This document shows, in pieces, positions 35,430 to 46,019 of a DNA stretch of 64,000 nt. Numbering within the stretch: the stretch's first letter is position 1; each line of letters opens with the position of its first letter. Source of the stretch: Sycon ciliatum (Eukaryota > Porifera > Calcarea > Leucosolenida > Sycettidae); the NCBI RefSeq assembly GCF_964019385.1, contig NC_088649.1, forward strand, positions 6,033,035-6,097,034, read 5' to 3'. The position numbers and the translations under genes are program-made. Below the pieces are notes generated by a model. The model made no database searches. It was given only the letters and a program-made list of their open reading frames with translations, and was not told the origin of the DNA.

Positions 35430-36125
35430 CCATCATTTAGAAATCACACAACGCTCAAAGGCAAGTGTTTTTCTCGAGCACTTCAGAGTTTTCAACAAGT
35501 TAGCAGCGACTTTGTAGGTGTAGCTTCTGTGACATACCCTGTTCGACTTGCAACTGCAATACTGCGACCAGTCAAGTCGTTGAATGACGCTTCGTCAGAG
35601 CAATCACTGTTCCGTTCTGAAAGCGCGACACTATGGCACTGCAGAAATTTCATGAAAACCAGATGGATTCTACAGCATTACCACGTGGAGTAGGCATATG
35701 CGGACAATGCGGCAGAACAACTGGCAGAATTCGTTACTTTTTCTGGTAAGTTTCATGCATGTTTGGTATGTGGATAAAGAAATGGAGCAGAATTCGAGGA
35801 ATTGCCCGCCATAAGGTTTGTATGGTTCTGCCAATTTCACTGCTTTTCGAGCAGAATCTGCCACCTTTTCGAGCATTACTAGCATCCGCCAATGCCTAAC
35901 ATGGAGAGCGAACTACCACAAAGACGACTTATTAATTTTATCGAATGAAAGGAAATCTCGACAGAAGTTTTTTCTTTGCAGTAAGATAATGACAATCGCT
36001 TTTGCAGAGCCTCCTGGTAAAGACATAGGCAGTTTGTAGTCAATACAGTCGTTTTCGTACGCATTCGACCTTCATTCCAGGTTTCTACAACTACTGTATA
36101 TTGACCTGAAAAAGACGAAAATAGT
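35430..36125. other. No recognisable feature
   Basis: No supported exon, terminal repeat or array on either strand. Confidence 0.5.
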
Positions 36126-36132
36126 ATGGACC

Positions 36133-36395
36133 CGCTGGGGTGGGCGTTTGCTGCGAAGTGGGCGTTTGCTGCGAAGTGGGCATTTGCTGCGAAGTGGGCG
36201 TTTGCTGCGAAGTGGGCGTTTACTGTGAAGTGGGCGTTTGCAGCGACGTGGGCGTTTGCAGCGAAGTGGGCGTTTGCAGCGAAGTGGGCGTTTGCAGCGA
36301 AGTGGGCGTTTGCAGCGAAGTGGGCGTTTGCAGCGAACTGGGCGTTTGCAGCGACGTGGGCGTTTGCAGCGAAGTGGGCGTTTGCTGCGAACTTC
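36133..36395. repeat. 18-bp minisatellite, about 14 copies
   Basis: Unit GTGGGCGTTTGCTGCGAA with CAGCGAA and ACGT variants. The unit length is divisible by three, so all frames stay open, which explains the long ORFs on both strands. No flanking coding evidence. Confidence 0.95.
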
Positions 36396-37900
36396 AGGGC
36401 TCACAGCATCACACAAAAGCGTGGGCGCCATTTTGGACAGGCCGCTGTCACGCGAGCCAGCCAGCATGCCAGAATCGTGTACATGCGATCAGGCAGATAT
36501 CTCTGAAAACTTGAAAGTGGGGTGCATTCAAAATGTTCATTTGTACCAATGCTTTTGCCTAGGCCTCTGAAACTCTAGGAACATACTCTCAATACCCATT
36601 GTAAAGATTTGTCCGAGAGTTTTTTGTTTTAATCGATACGGTTTGGCGTATATATGGAGCCAAAGTATCAGTTGGTGCAGGCGTAATTCTGATTTGGATT
36701 ATTGTACTAAAATTGAAAAGTCTCTCGGAGAAGTTCTTCTAATTTTCCTACTGAAAATTTTAAGCTATTGGCCATCAAAATCGGGCCAGAGACGGGTACA
36801 AACGAACATTTCAAACGCAACCCTATCTGCAGTGCAGCCGCGAGGAAGAACCGCGCGCGCTGCACTTGTTGTGAATGCGGAAACAACACTAGCAGCAAAG
36901 CAATTTTTTGAAATGTTTTTGCTACTCGCCTGGCGCTTCATCGCTGTGTCCTCCACTAGGCTCCAGGAGTTATCATGGTTATGGCAGACCGAAGAAATAC
37001 ATGGCCAGCACAACGGCGAAGCCATTGGACTTGTTCTCTTGCAACGAAACGGAGTGGCGAATCAAATAATTCACAACTCCACATCGTCACCACTGCGCTA
37101 CACGGCTCTTCGCAGACCAGCCGTATATTTACGTTTACACAACAGGACTTCACGGCGGAGAAACTAAAACTAGAACACGACGTGAGTCATTGCTCCATGC
37201 CGTCAAGGAATGCTAGTCCTTTCCCTCTCCCGTCACCCGCGCATGTGCATCAGCGGCGTAGCTGCCCGGCTGTAGATGTGGAACTCTTTCGAAAACGACT
37301 GCAGGATTCTGCTCGGGGCTACTTTTCGCAGGACTCCGTGTGCGGACAGTCTGAATGAAGCCTTCGGCCGATAAGGCCAACACTGCTCGCGAAATAATCC
37401 ACTTGGAAGGAAACAAGAACTACCGAAATGAAATAGAGATAGTGAGACAGTCTCCGGCTATCTCCTTCACCATTCACGACTCAGGACCTTGTCACAGCAA
37501 CTAAGCCCAAGCAAGTCAAAACAAAATCTCCTTGCGCGACTGCGTTCTACGCCTGCGCTTAGCGGTCACGCGAGTTCGTTTCTATGGTGATCAGATCCAA
37601 GATGTCCTCCCACGTAATCGAGGTTTTGGCATGGTTGCTGTGAGCCCTGAACTTTACGGTACACGTACAGTGTATATTATAGCAATAAAAACTGCTTTTA
37701 ATAAATTATGGCAGCTTTCTAAAAAAGTTATTGTGTTCTAGTCCTGGGTGCTTCCCCTATAGAAAGTTTATAAAAGTGCTTTCTAAACTGCCTTGACTCC
37801 GTCTAAAAAGTAAGAAATTAACAAAATGTGATTCCTGAAAATCAAAATTTCACACACAACCTCACAATAATAATCACAACACTTGAAATACTGCTTTCAC
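36396..37900. other. No recognised gene
   Basis: A 174-codon plus-strand ORF (36643-37167) covers part of this stretch but matches no family I know and has no splice-supported continuation. Left unannotated. Confidence 0.4.
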
Positions 37901-37959
37901 CACTTGTACTGCACCAACATGCATGCATGGGAAAGAGGATGACGAGGGGAAAAGGTCTT

Positions 37960-38260
37960 TTAGCTTTTTTCATCCTGTGTGTGATTATCTCTGCGTGGCT
38001 GGCACTTCCCCAAGAAGCTAAGGACCTTTCTTCCCTCCGCCTTTTTAAGAGCCTTGTCGCGCCTTGACTTTGATTTTGTGTTTCTCATTTTGTTGCAATC
38101 ACTGCTTATCCATGCCGGTTCCTTTTTTCTTCTCCTCCCCTTCTTCCTTCCTTGCCGTGGTTGGCTAACACCCTCTCTCTTTGTATTGGCCGGTGTTCTC
38201 ACTGTGCTATGAGATGCTGTAATAAATAAAGAAATAAATAAATTATGATGAGGTTTTGTG
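37960..38260 (+). pseudogene. LINE 3' end fragment
   Basis: The plus strand encodes LPQEAKDLSSLRLFKSLVAP-stop, the C-terminal pattern of LINE ORF2, followed by a ~190-nt tail ending in repeated AATAAA/AAATAAATAA. A 5'-truncated insertion is the simplest reading. Confidence 0.55.
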
Positions 38261-38609
38261 CGAAATTTTAATTTTCGGCAATCAATCAATTTTCGGCTCA
38301 ATACAATGTAAGAGAATGAGAGGAGAGAAGGCCAGCGGAGAGTCGAATTCAGAAGAGGGAGGAGAGAATAGCTGAAGTACACTGGTACTGTGCGAATTCA
38401 AATAAACCAAACCAACAGCAAAACAAGTACACAGCTCACGAGAATAAAGAGGACTGGAGCACAGAATTGAACTGCTGAAGTACACAGCCGACGAGAATAA
38501 AGACAGGAGCACAGAAAGGAACGGGAGGCAGTCTACGAAGTGGTGGTACCATCGGTGCATGCACCACGGTGCATTATAACATCATCGGCTTTGCAAAGTT
38601 CGTGGGTGC

Positions 38610-38950
38610 TGTTGTAAACCACCAGTTCTCAATTGGGAAAGGCCTTCGCGCTTATGGAATTGTATTCGTTGAAATGTTGTATTTCGACTCCGCCGTACCG
38701 CTGATATTGCTGCATGGCATACGCTATATGCGTTGTGTGCGTTTTTGCTGTATACGCTGTTATGTCCAGTTTTATCTGCTTATGTTCTGCGTGTACGCTG
38801 TTTTTGCATGCTATAAATAGCTGGTGTTATTAGTGTTCATTGTTAATTATCAGATGAAGTGAAATATACTGTGTAAAGGAAAAGAGTTGTCCTCGTGCCG
38901 TGTGGTCGTACGATCCTGACAATTTAGAGAATCTTGCAGGGTTCACAACA
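38610..38950 (+). repeat. 5' LTR
   Basis: 341 bp, shorter than the 3' LTR through internal indels. TATAAATAG at about 38811 may be the promoter TATA box. Confidence 0.9.
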
Positions 38951-38981
38951 TTTGGCGACCACGCCAGGATACGAAGCGAGC

Positions 38982-39962
38982 ATGGCACAGGAACTATGGA
39001 TCATCGAAGCCAGCTTTATCGCCAACGGAATTCGGTATGGATTTGAAGGCGATAGGTTGAGAGAATACGTGGAGAAGAGGCTCCGACAGAGCGAGGAGTT
39101 TGAAGAGCGCAGTGCTAGAAGGCAAGAGTGTGCGCTCCGCACAGAGTTTAACGAAAAGCTCAAGAAGATGGCCGAGCGCATCGCCGTCGGTACATATTAT
39201 GAGGAAGCAAAGCGAGATTTGCTTGCCTCGCCCGGAAGGACGCCGGACAAGGCGTGTAAGACTTTGCTTACAGACAAGCAGCGGTCAGAAGAGTATTCGA
39301 AGCCAGTGGGAGGATCAGATCCAAGGCCCACTGGGTCGGTGCAGTGCATGGTGACATCGGTCGGAGACGCTCAGAAGCAGCTGGAGTCTCGGCCGAACGA
39401 CGTAGAGGCGCAAGAGGCGCAAGAGTTAGAGGCGCAAGAGTTAGAGGCGCAAGAGTTAGAGGCGCAAGAATTGGAGGCGCAAGAATTGGAGGCGCAAGAG
39501 TTAGAGGCGCAAGAGTTAGAGGCGCAAGAGATAGAGGCGCAAGAGTTAGAGGCGCAAGAGTTAGAGGCGCAAGACATAAAAGCGCAAGGCGTAGAAGATA
39601 AGAAAATGAGAAGGGCGATACTACTGGTTAGCACGGAAGAAGTAAGCGGCGAGACTGTGTGGATCACAGAGATCCGATGTGTGTCCTCGGATTCCGCGCC
39701 CGCCGCGGGTCGAAGCAGTGTACCGGTGACCATGTCGTGTGTGACAGCCCACATCGTCGAGCTTTATGACATTATCGGTTGTGTGTTGTCTGGTCCAGCG
39801 TCTGCCCCATGTCGAAGTGGATCGGTAACAGTGTCGTGTGCGACAGCCCACAGCGGTAAGCTTCGCGATGTCGAGTTTTCTGAATTGGTGGGCATTAGTG
39901 ATATTCTACCATGGCCACCACCGCAGCAGCAGATGACGCGTAGTAAGCCCCAAATCGTTTGA
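38982..39962 (+). CDS. Truncated gag-like protein with EAQEL repeats
   Basis: The likely start is the ATG at about 38982 after the primer-binding site (MAQELWIIEAS...). The N-terminal ~80 residues (YGFEGDRLREYVEKRLRQSEE, then charged helices) resemble the leader segment of Gypsy-type gag proteins in invertebrates. The middle is a tandem (EAQEL)n block encoded by a 15-bp repeat at 39405-39590. The tail is Ser/Val-rich with two related VTMSCVTAH / VTVSCATAH segments, so part was duplicated. No zinc knuckle, protease or polymerase. It probably supplies nothing but packaging or RNA-binding functions, if it is active at all. Confidence 0.6.
   Translation: MAQELWIIEASFIANGIRYGFEGDRLREYVEKRLRQSEEFEERSARRQECALRTEFNEKLKKMAERIAVGTYYEEAKRDLLASPGRTPDKACKTLLTDKQRSEEYSKPVGGSDPRPTGSVQCMVTSVGDAQKQLESRPNDVEAQEAQELEAQELEAQELEAQELEAQELEAQELEAQELEAQEIEAQELEAQELEAQDIKAQGVEDKKMRRAILLVSTEEVSGETVWITEIRCVSSDSAPAAGRSSVPVTMSCVTAHIVELYDIIGCVLSGPASAPCRSGSVTVSCATAHSGKLRDVEFSELVGISDILPWPPPQQQMTRSKPQIV
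39405..39590. repeat. 15-bp coding minisatellite (EAQEL)n
   Basis: Unit GAGGCGCAAGAGTTA with A/G variants, about 12 copies, in frame within the gag-like ORF. Confidence 0.95.
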
Positions 39963-40006
39963 CTTGTGAGTTTGTACGGCGGTGAGAAGCCCTTTGGTGG
40001 GGAGAA

Positions 40007-40388
40007 TGTTGTGAAACCACAAGTTCTCGAGAGTGAAAGGCCTTCTCGCTTGTGACATTGTGTTCGTTTCAATGCAGCTGTATGCCGACTCCGCCGTACC
40101 GCTGATGATTACGACGTAGTATACGCTACATGCGCTATGTGCGGTTTGCTGTGTGCGCTGTAGTTGTATGTGTATGCTTTTCTCATATACGCTGTCATTT
40201 TCACGCTATAACTACCTGGTGGTTTTAGTGTTAGTTATTCAGTTCTTTCAGTTGTTTCAGTTGTTCATTCATTGTTCATCATTATTAGTCGATGGAAGTG
40301 AAAGATATTGTTGAGAATAAATAGTTGTCCTCGTGCCGTGTGGGGTCGTTCGTTCCTGATACTTTAGAGAACCAGAGGGTTCACAACA
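40007..40388 (+). repeat. 3' LTR
   Basis: 382 bp, TGTTGT...ACAACA, homologous to 38610-38950. Confidence 0.9.
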
Positions 40389-40426
40389 GGTGCTGAATAC
40401 CATGGTATGACCAACTGTGTAGCAGT

Positions 40427-41803
40427 CTACAACGTGTAGGGAATGGCAGCTCGGCGGAATGCTGGGATGTTGCCCATGGCTCGCACCGTGTCAGGTATAC
40501 GGTTCCATAACAGGCAACCGCGAGATGCCGGCCGGCATTGGCCTGCTCGGCTTCTGGCTATTGGTTGCTGTAGGCCCAGACTGCGCTGAAGGCGAGTTGC
40601 TCCGCAGTTGCGAACAAACAGTGCCTGCAGAGCAGGGCTGGCACGGTTATGAACGCACCGCCGTACCAGCACGAGCAGTTTCTGGCGATATACCTCGTCC
40701 ACGCGATAACCAGAGAGCCAGAGGTTACTGGCCCTGGTAAATCGTGGTCGTCCAAACACCGCCCTTGCTGTGCGGTTTGGGGCCACCTGCAAGCGGTTTA
40801 GCTGGTTGTGGGTCAAGCCGGAGCCATATGCTGACGATCCATATATCAAATCCGGCATGATGACAGATAGAAAGTACCTGCTTCGACAAGCTAGAGTGAG
40901 GCAGCGTCGCGCCCGCCACAGACTACCGATCTTCCTAGCAGTGCGTGAGATGCACTGGTCAACTTGCGGTTGCCAGGCCATTCGTTCATCGATCAAGACG
41001 CCGAGGTATTTCGCGCTGGTGGTGTGCGGAAGGACATCATTTCGACAGCGTACAACCACGTCCGGCTGCTGCCCACGGCTGCTGGTAAAAACCAATACAT
41101 TGCTCTTCTTTGCATTTAATCCAAGACCACGAGCGTCCAGCCAACTTGAGAGGGAGGTAACCGCCAAGCTGAGCGCATCAGACACCTCTTGCGCTGGCCG
41201 TCTTGCACATGTCAGGGCGATGTCATCCGCAAACTGCAGTGATGATGCCGGCGCAGATTCAGAGGGGACATCTCTGGTGTATAATTATGGAGAACAGCAT
41301 GGGTCCTAGTACAGAGCCCTGCGGCACACCACAAATGCACGGTACAGTTCTGCCCAGTCGGGAGCCCATACGAACGCGTTGATGGCGCCCAGACAGATAG
41401 TCCCGAAGCCATTTCAGGGCTGTGCCGGAGATACCGATGCTGAACAAGTCCTGGACGAAGGTGGCATGCTTCACCTTGTCAAAGGCTTTACTCATATCTA
41501 ACAGGCATGTTGCTACAACAGAACCATTGTCTCGGGCTTGGAGGACGGTGTCCGAGAGCAGTGCCAGCACATCTTCGGTCGAGTGTCCCGGGCGGAATGC
41601 AAACTGGGTGTTAGGGAGAGCTGGGTCGACGAAGTCAACCAGGGCTTTCTGCACCAGCTTTTCGAGTAGCTTAGAGATCACGGGTAACAGCGACACAGGG
41701 CGGTAGTTTGTGGGCACGGATGGGTCTCCGGCCTTGAACAGGGGTGTGACGTGGGCTAGCTTGAAACCTCTTGGCACTTCTCCGCTGGACAGGGACGCAT
41801 TAA
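40427..41803 (-). pseudogene. LINE reverse transcriptase, palm/thumb and C-terminus
   Basis: The minus strand encodes FNASLSSGEVPRGFKLAHVTPLFKAGD, NYRPVSLLPVISKLLEK, motif A (LLDMSKAFDKVKH), motif B (CGVPQGSVLGPMLF), motif C (FADDIALT) and a C-terminal tail ending near 40427. A frameshift lies near 41280 between motifs B and C. This is the 3' part of an APE-type (CR1/Jockey-like) LINE whose 5' parts are at 45048-45644 and 57788-58741, displaced by insertions. Reverse transcription at nicked target DNA is the family role; this copy is dead. Confidence 0.85.
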
Positions 41804-42319
41804 AGGGGCACTCCGGCTTCATTTTCGACGCCGCGTTTTCGATGCCAAGACGAAGGTAGGTGAAAGAGAAGACTCCTCGAACAAGAACGAGTCTCCAGAA
41901 GCGATCGAGTCGAGCAGGAAGACGACTTTTGAATTTCGCCGAGCGAGCGCTGATGACGTAATGAGGGATTAGCTTGCCAGTGGAAATGCATCTGCGCACA
42001 TACATTTCACATACTTTTTGGCCAATTTTCAATCGAAGAGGAGGTTGTTTTCCATGTTCTCTCAACGTCGTGAGCGATCCCGTCTTCTATACCCTTCCAG
42101 GTACCCTCAAGGTCCTCCAGAGGAGAATTTATCTCCAGCGAAGCGTTGTTGATCCGCTAAATTCGTCTCGAGACATATTCACCCAGTACAGTGCTGATAA
42201 ATGTAGAATGTTGAATCTGTGATAATTGTTGACGATGGAGAGAGAGGCTGATAGCCGCTGTCGCAGGGAGAGTGAAGCTGCTGGAAGTAACAACGGGGAG
42301 CCCGTTTGTATCACCTGAA

Positions 42320-42411
42320 CAACCAGACTTCAAAGCAGCTTGACCAAATCGGAGGGTGCCTCGTTGCTTATCGTGAATATTACACCGACATGAATTACTA
42401 CAAGTACACTG
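42320..42411 (+). pseudogene. Possible exon remnant inside the TTAA element
   Basis: The plus strand reads NNQTSKQLDQIGGCLVAYREYYTDMNYYKYT up to a GTGAGT donor. It may be part of the element's former protein; too short to assign. Confidence 0.2.
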
Positions 42412-43020
42412 GTGAGTTCTTATCTTGTTTTGTTCGTATGATAGTACCCTGGCCTGGAGTTCTCGTTAGCAAATTCCTATTCCCTGGCGTTTTCTAAACA
42501 TTCCGTGTAGTACTGAATACGTGATCAAGTATTCCGATTTGGGTAGATGTGGACTTTGGACATGTATTTTATAAAAAAATTCTATTTTCCCAATAGAGCG
42601 TGTGTAGTGAAATGGTTGCCCAAATACAACGAAATTGATTCTGCAGTTCTACAACTTGTACTGAAATCCAGTCAAAGTAAAAATGATTCTTCATGACAGT
42701 TGGGGTCAATGAAATCTGATCCAGGCATAACGAATAGTGACGCCTGCCACCCCGAGAACGAATGCCCATTTCGTGGGGGATACCTAAGTACTCGAAAGTG
42801 GTGCGTGTTTCAATGTGGCATGGAAGTTTTATAATATGATCTCTGGTCAATGCAACATACGATAGCCATCATGAATTGCAGGCCTCGAACGCAACTCAGA
42901 CCAGAATTGGCAGTTCCCTAAGTTTATAATTCCATGGCCCCAGCTGTGGTTATAGAAGTTTGTTTGCACATTATTCTTATAGTCGATAGGTTTATACTGA
43001 TAGCCACAAACAACGGCAGT

Positions 43021-44300
43021 TCAAACTTCACGGATGTGTTCATGAGCTGAGAGATTTCTCTCCACTATTTCTGTTGTGCATACAGGTCTGTCTAATATGC
43101 ATTGACCGTATTGGGATGGTATCTGCTCTGGGAAGGGAATCGCTGGAGCCACAGTCCAATTATACAGGCTTTCAAGAAACAGAGAGGATCCATCTTTCCA
43201 AGCTGATACCTGATGTGTACCGACAGAATTCTCACGAGATACCTTACGGACTACGTGTGGTGTGTACTTCATAGTACTCCTTCGACTACTACTACTTGCA
43301 CTACAAGTAGTATCTAGAATCAAGTCGACTGAAACAAGTTCAAACAACTCTGGCTTCAAACGAGCCGACGATTAGACGAACAAAACATTCTCTCATATAC
43401 TGGAGCACTCTGACAACTCACGACCTATTCCTAACGATTGCCACCGCTTATATAAATATGTAGAGTGCTGATTGGAATGTGCTCACAATCTCAACAATTC
43501 AGTGCTATAATTATTTGAACAATGCGTTAGAAATTATTCCACTTTTCCTTCCATAAATGTTGTATCCACATATAATCCACAGTGCTCCAAAGTTTCAGAG
43601 TACTCAGGGTATCAAACAAAATTATTTCAAATACAGTGAAATTGTTTGTGGACATTATAGCGTAACTAATTTACTTGTAGTTCCCTGGTCCTTTTCTTTG
43701 CTATAAATTAATCCTTTGCTCTCTAGCCGCCTGCGAGTCGAACAGTGAAATTGTTAGTTCATATTTATAATGTGGGTATGTGGGAGGGGGTTGAACTTAT
43801 TTTTTATATAAGGGACCTGCAACTGTAATACCACAGTACAGTAGCCGGCAAATATGTAGAAAACAGAAATGCATGCTCCCATCATTGTACATGGACAGGC
43901 GCAGCAGGCTGAAGCTATCAGCCAGAACAGGATTTACAATCACTTAGAGATGCTTGAGCTATTCCAGTATTCTCCGTGAGCTGTCCCATTCCACCATGTT
44001 TCATGCCACCATTATTTCTGGTAGTATCCATGTGCATAGTTCCAAGACCATCTCGGATTCTTCAGCAATTTGTGCCACGGCAAAAGGCAATGCTTGACTC
44101 AGTCACTGGGGCTGTCAAACTTCCCATCACAAATGAACTTCAATTTCTCATCTGTTTCAAGTATATTATGTACTGCCATGACTTGACCATGTTTCATCCA
44201 CAGCTGGGCGAAGATTGTGGCGTTGAATTCCATAGCGCACCTTCTTGCTGCCATGCAGGAGTATGTTGAGAGAAGTGAACATATTTTTACTAAAAAACAA
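43021..44300 (-). pseudogene. Decayed transposase remnants inside the TTAA element
   Basis: Open minus-strand segments at 43021-43359 and around 43970-44260 are interrupted by stops. The second includes FICDGKFDSPSD. No intact catalytic domain. Confidence 0.3.
43646..43710. mobile_element. Fragment of the 8009-8292 foldback MITE
   Basis: GTGGACATTATAGCGTAACT and CTTGTAGTTCCCTGGTCCTTTTCTTTGCTATAAATT match one arm of 8009-8292. It sits inside the TTAA element. Confidence 0.7.
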
Positions 44301-45047
44301 CAGCCACTGAAGAGGATAGCAATAGCCTTGGGTGAATTTCCTGCAGGTACACGTTGTTGGTAGGTCTACTGGTCGGTCTCCATATCGTCAAGTTCAGAAA
44401 TCACCTGTACTACACATCTTGTAGAAGGGATCCTGATCGAATAATTTTCTGGTCATAAAATTCACTAAACTGAGGGCGAGACAAATAGTCAGTACTCCCC
44501 GATTCCGTCAAGCTGCTTTGAAGTCTGGACGCACATGTGATGCTAACAAGCTCCCCGTTGTTACTTCCAGCACACTTTCCCTGCGACAGCGGCTATCAAC
44601 CTCTCTCTCCATCGTCGACAATTATCACAGATTCAATATTCTACATTTATCAGCACTGCACTGGGTGAATATGTCTCGAGACGAATTTAGCGGATCAACA
44701 ACGCTTCGCTGGAGATAAATTCTCCTCTGGAGGACCTTGAGGGTACCTGGAAGGGTATAGAAGACGGGATCGCTCACGACGTTGAGAGAACATAGAAAAC
44801 AACCTCCTCTTCGATTGAAAATTGGCCAAAAAGTATGTGAAATGTATGTGCGCAGATGCATTTCCACTGGCAAGCTAATCCCTCATTCCGTCATCAGCGC
44901 TCGCTCGGCGAAATTCAAAAGTCGCCTTCCTGCTCGACTCGATCGCTTCTGGAGACTCGTTCTTGTTCGAGAGGTCTTCTCTTTCACCTACCTTCGTCTT
45001 GGCATCGAAAACTCGGCGTCGAAAATAAAGCCGGAGTGCCCCTTTAA

Positions 45048-45644
45048 ACAGTGTGACCAGTGAAGGGGGAAGGATATCAGCGCTATGTTTCAGTACAAAA
45101 CCGGGTATGTCGTCACTTCCTGTGGCCTTGGTCGTGTTGATTGATCGTAGTAACCGCTCAACTTCCCTGACAGTAACCAGCGGAAAGGAGATGAGACATT
45201 GCTGTGGGGGTGGTCCGCTTGGTATCTGGAGACTTTGCGGCCGGCTGGTGTCCGTGATAACCTTGTGGAACGCGGTGGTTACTGCATCCATAGGGCATGC
45301 GGGCTCCTGGTGTTGACGGCTTCGTCCTGTGACCTGATTGATAACCGACCACATTTGACGAGGATTAGAGTTATTCTCACTGCATGCACTGGGTGCGGAA
45401 GTACTCATTGCGGTTGCTGCGGTACGCATTTAGCTGGAACAAGTCTCTATCCGACCAGGGTGGGTTTGATGGCCGTTTCCTCTGACTTGTAAGGATCTGC
45501 GGAGCATGCCTGTCCAGCACGTCCATGAACCCTCCATGCCACTGGTGCCACATTTGGTGCACGTTGGATCCAGGTGCAAATGCATACAAGTTGGCTGCGA
45601 TGAGGTCACGCCGAAAAGACTCGAAGTCCATCCGGTGTAGATGG
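45048..45644 (-). pseudogene. LINE ORF2 linker and RT N-terminus
   Basis: The minus strand begins MDFESFRRDLIAANLYAF (continuing the endonuclease part left at 57788) and leads to RQMWSVINQVTGR and NTTKATGSDDIPGFVLKHSADILPPSLVTLF, RT fingers motifs. A frame change occurs near 45390-45430. It is interrupted on one side by the MULE transposon and on the other by the TTAA element. Confidence 0.8.
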
Positions 45645-46019
45645 GCGAAAGGCTAAAGGGACAAGCTTATCTATTTTTGCGGATTTTCCATCATAAAAAA
45701 ATAAACGTCACAGCCAAGCCTTCGTACGTGGCCGCGTCGCGCGACCGCGATACCGATCGGAAGCTCCGGGACACTTGGCCGTGGCCATTGCAGGGTTGGA
45801 CAGATGACGGATGCATTTCAGCTTGCAGTCTCGTCGCGTACACGTACATACATACATTGTACAACAATACACATTATTTTATGACCTGAAACTTGAAAGG
45901 TCATTGCGGCGGGAAGGGAAGAATACCGGTAGTGACAGACGACGTTTTGGTTTTTTGGTTTGGTTTTTTAGATGGACACGTTTTGGTTTTGGTTTTTGTC
46001 CTGATCATGATCCGATATG

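Larger units (their letters stand above)
38610..40388 (+). mobile_element. Non-autonomous LTR retrotransposon with intact LTRs and TSD
   Basis: The 5' LTR 38610-38950 and 3' LTR 40007-40388 both start TGTTGT and end ACAACA and align along their length. GGTGC duplicates flank the element (38605-38609, 40389-40393). TTTGGCGACCACGCCAGG directly after the 5' LTR is a plausible primer-binding site, and a purine-rich GGTGGGGAGAA precedes the 3' LTR. Inside is only a gag-like ORF; no protease, RT or integrase. Confidence 0.9.
41804..45043. mobile_element. Kolobok-like TTAA transposon with ~540-bp inverted arms
   Basis: TTAA at 41800-41803 and 45044-45047 flanks a 3240-bp element. The ends AGGGGCACTCCGGCTT / AAGCCGGAGTGCCCCT begin arms that remain alignable to about 42345 and 44510. 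Removing the element rejoins the LINE reading frame at L-V-T-L-F-N-A-S. A minus-strand remnant near 44130-44165 reads FICDGKFDSPSD, like the DGxxDSPG signature of Kolobok/THAP9-type transposases. Coding is decayed. TTAA also fits piggyBac, so the Kolobok call is an inference. Confidence 0.7.

Noticed and set aside
36126..36514. AFAAKW-repeat ORFs on the plus strand and KRPLRC repeats on the minus strand
   Set aside because: Products of an 18-bp minisatellite that keeps all frames open; no flanking coding sequence.
36643..37167. 174-codon plus-strand ORF
   Set aside because: No recognisable domain or splice-supported neighbours; composition does not distinguish it from chance.
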